Shown here piece after piece: positions 58,229 through 58,899 of a stretch of DNA of 58,899 nt. Positions within the stretch are counted from its first letter, which is position 1. The number at the start of each line of letters is the position of its first letter. The notes beneath the pieces are model-generated. The model was given only the letters and a program-made list of their open reading frames with translations, was not told the DNA's origin and searched no databases. Source of the DNA: Actinomycetes bacterium (lineage in GTDB: Bacteria; Actinomycetota; Actinomycetes; Actinomycetales; Dermatophilaceae); assembly GCA_029552065.1 (NCBI GenBank), contig JAKPEG010000015.1, positions 2,501-61,399 of the forward strand. The letters run 5' to 3'. Made by a program: the position numbers and the translations under genes.

Positions 58229-58899
58229 GACCTGCATAGGGTGGCACGAGGAGCGGCCTGGAGTCGAAACTTGCCGATCGGCTCGCCACACGATTCGCAG
58301 ATCCCGTAGCTGCCGTCATCAAGCCGGTCCAGGGCATGCCGGTTCTGGGCGAGCTTGTCGCGCGAGATATTCGCGAGCGAAATCTCCTGCTCGCGCTCGT
58401 AGGTCTTCGCGCCCGCGTCGGCCTGGTCGTCGCCGGAGCCGTCCCCCGCGTCCCAGATGAGCCCCTGGAGGTCCTCCTGCGCCGTCCGGAGATCGGCCAA
58501 CCCCCGTTGGATGTCACGCTCGAGTTCGTGCCGGATCTCCGCGACCTCCTCGGACGTCCACGGGTCCTCGTCCGCACGCACGGGCAGGATCGTCCGCACA
58601 CTCGTCGTCGACGAGGCGGGACGAGCAGCCGCCGGAGACCGCCGCGCCGCCTTCGCAGGTGCCGCCTTCGCAGGCACAGCCTTGATCGCGGCTTTCGCAG
58701 GCGCAGCCTTCGCAGGCGCCGCCTTCGCAGGTGCAGCTTTGACCGGCGCTTTCGCAGGCGCAGCTTTCGCAGGCGCAGCCTTGACCGCGGCTTTCGCGGG
58801 TGCGGCCTTCGCGGGTGCGGCCTTCGCAGGCGCAGCCTTCGCAGGCGCAGCCTTCGCAGGCGCAGCCTTCGCAGGCGCAGCCTTCGCAGGCGCAGCCTT
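58201..58899 (-). CDS. DksA/TraR-type zinc-finger protein with KAAPA-repeat N-terminus (5' end beyond window)
   Basis: The C-terminal ~125 residues match TraR/DksA-type proteins: a coiled coil (RHELERDIQRGLADLRTAQE), then LDDGSYGICESCGEPIG and LCRSCKEK, a four-cysteine zinc finger. DksA-type proteins modulate RNA polymerase. The frame remains open to the window edge through about 74 codons of Lys-Ala-Ala-Pro-Ala repeats, like a histone H1 tail that would bind DNA. The true start is therefore outside the window; the GTG at 58677 is internal. The neighbour lspA overlaps its 3' end. Confidence 0.88.
   Translation of the reverse strand, partial: KAAPAKAAPAKAAPAKAAPAKAAPAKAAPAKAAPAKAAVKAAPAKAAPAKAPVKAAPAKAAPAKAAPAKAAIKAVPAKAAPAKAARRSPAAARPASSTTSVRTILPVRADEDPWTSEEVAEIRHELERDIQRGLADLRTAQEDLQGLIWDAGDGSGDDQADAGAKTYEREQEISLANISRDKLAQNRHALDRLDDGSYGICESCGEPIGKFRLQAAPRATLCRSCKEKAERG
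58678..58899 (-). repeat. 15-bp coding repeats (KAAPA)
   Basis: Degenerate 15-bp units encoding Lys-Ala-Ala-Pro-Ala. The last five, 58825-58899, are identical (CGCAGGCGCAGCCTT on +). The array is likely to continue past the window. Perfect units in frame would allow length variation of the N-terminal tail without frameshift. Confidence 0.9.

Noticed and set aside
58678..58899. CRISPR-like or minisatellite non-coding array
   Set aside because: The repeats are contiguous 15-mers without spacers and are in frame with the zinc-finger domain, so they are coding.

Overview
This is high-GC DNA (about 70% G+C by eye) from an actinobacterium, most likely of the Micrococcales. I lean towards an Intrasporangiaceae/Dermatophilaceae-type organism, but that is inference. 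The evidence is the gene order (infC-rpmI-rplT-trmH-pheS-pheT-arg cluster-mpg-tyrS; hisD-hisC-hisB-hisH-priA; lspA-rluD-dnaE), GTG starts with 4-base start/stop overlaps, an F420-type oxidoreductase, a PriA-type isomerase and a class-E-like sortase signal. Most of the window is chromosomal core, mainly on the minus strand.

Layout. 1-6.1 kb: tyrS, an F420-type oxidoreductase, a cyclase-family hydrolase, mpg, and a divergent double-hotdog thioesterase. 4.6-11.1 kb: arginine cluster argC-J-B-D-R-H (no argF or argG), with a leaderless argC promoter overlapped by an ARG box. 11.2-20.2 kb: MFS pump, pheT, pheS, PAS histidine kinase, trmH, rplT, rpmI, and infC with an apparent AUC start. 20.7-28.1 kb (+ strand): a type I restriction-modification locus, hsdM / zinc-ribbon gene / hsdS / Phd-type antitoxin / PIN toxin / hsdR. 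28.2-35.7 kb: MFS pump, DUF445 membrane protein, a two-component system, and a DUF1800/DUF1501 secreted-protein pair. 35.8-42.5 kb: histidine operon hisD-C-B-x-H-y-priA-ridA-sseB. 42.5-51.2 kb: a short-chain dehydrogenase remnant, acyl-CoA ligase, S9 peptidase, CBS protein plus ion permease, RluA-type pseudouridine synthase and an AlkZ-like protein. 51.2-58.9 kb: dnaE, a repeat-containing sortase-anchored surface protein, rluD, lspA, and a DksA/TraR-like zinc-finger protein whose Lys/Ala/Pro-repeat N-terminus runs off the window.

The strongest unexplained signal is the octamer GTATGCCG/CGGCATAC. I count about 66 copies by eye, roughly one per 0.9 kb and in both orientations, where base composition predicts about two. 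Several copies form inverted pairs that make hairpins. Inside genes it almost always encodes Tyr-Ala or Ala-Tyr. Density and arrangement resemble DNA uptake sequences, but the function is unknown.

The second highlight is the type I RM locus. Its zinc-ribbon gene and hsdS target-recognition domains are much lower in G+C than hsdM/hsdR. HsdS carries three in-frame 12-bp repeats (Glu-Leu-Glu-Ala) in its spacer, and a toxin-antitoxin pair sits between hsdS and hsdR. A third theme is at least ten likely leaderless promoters, each with a TANNNT -10 box 6-7 bases before the start codon.
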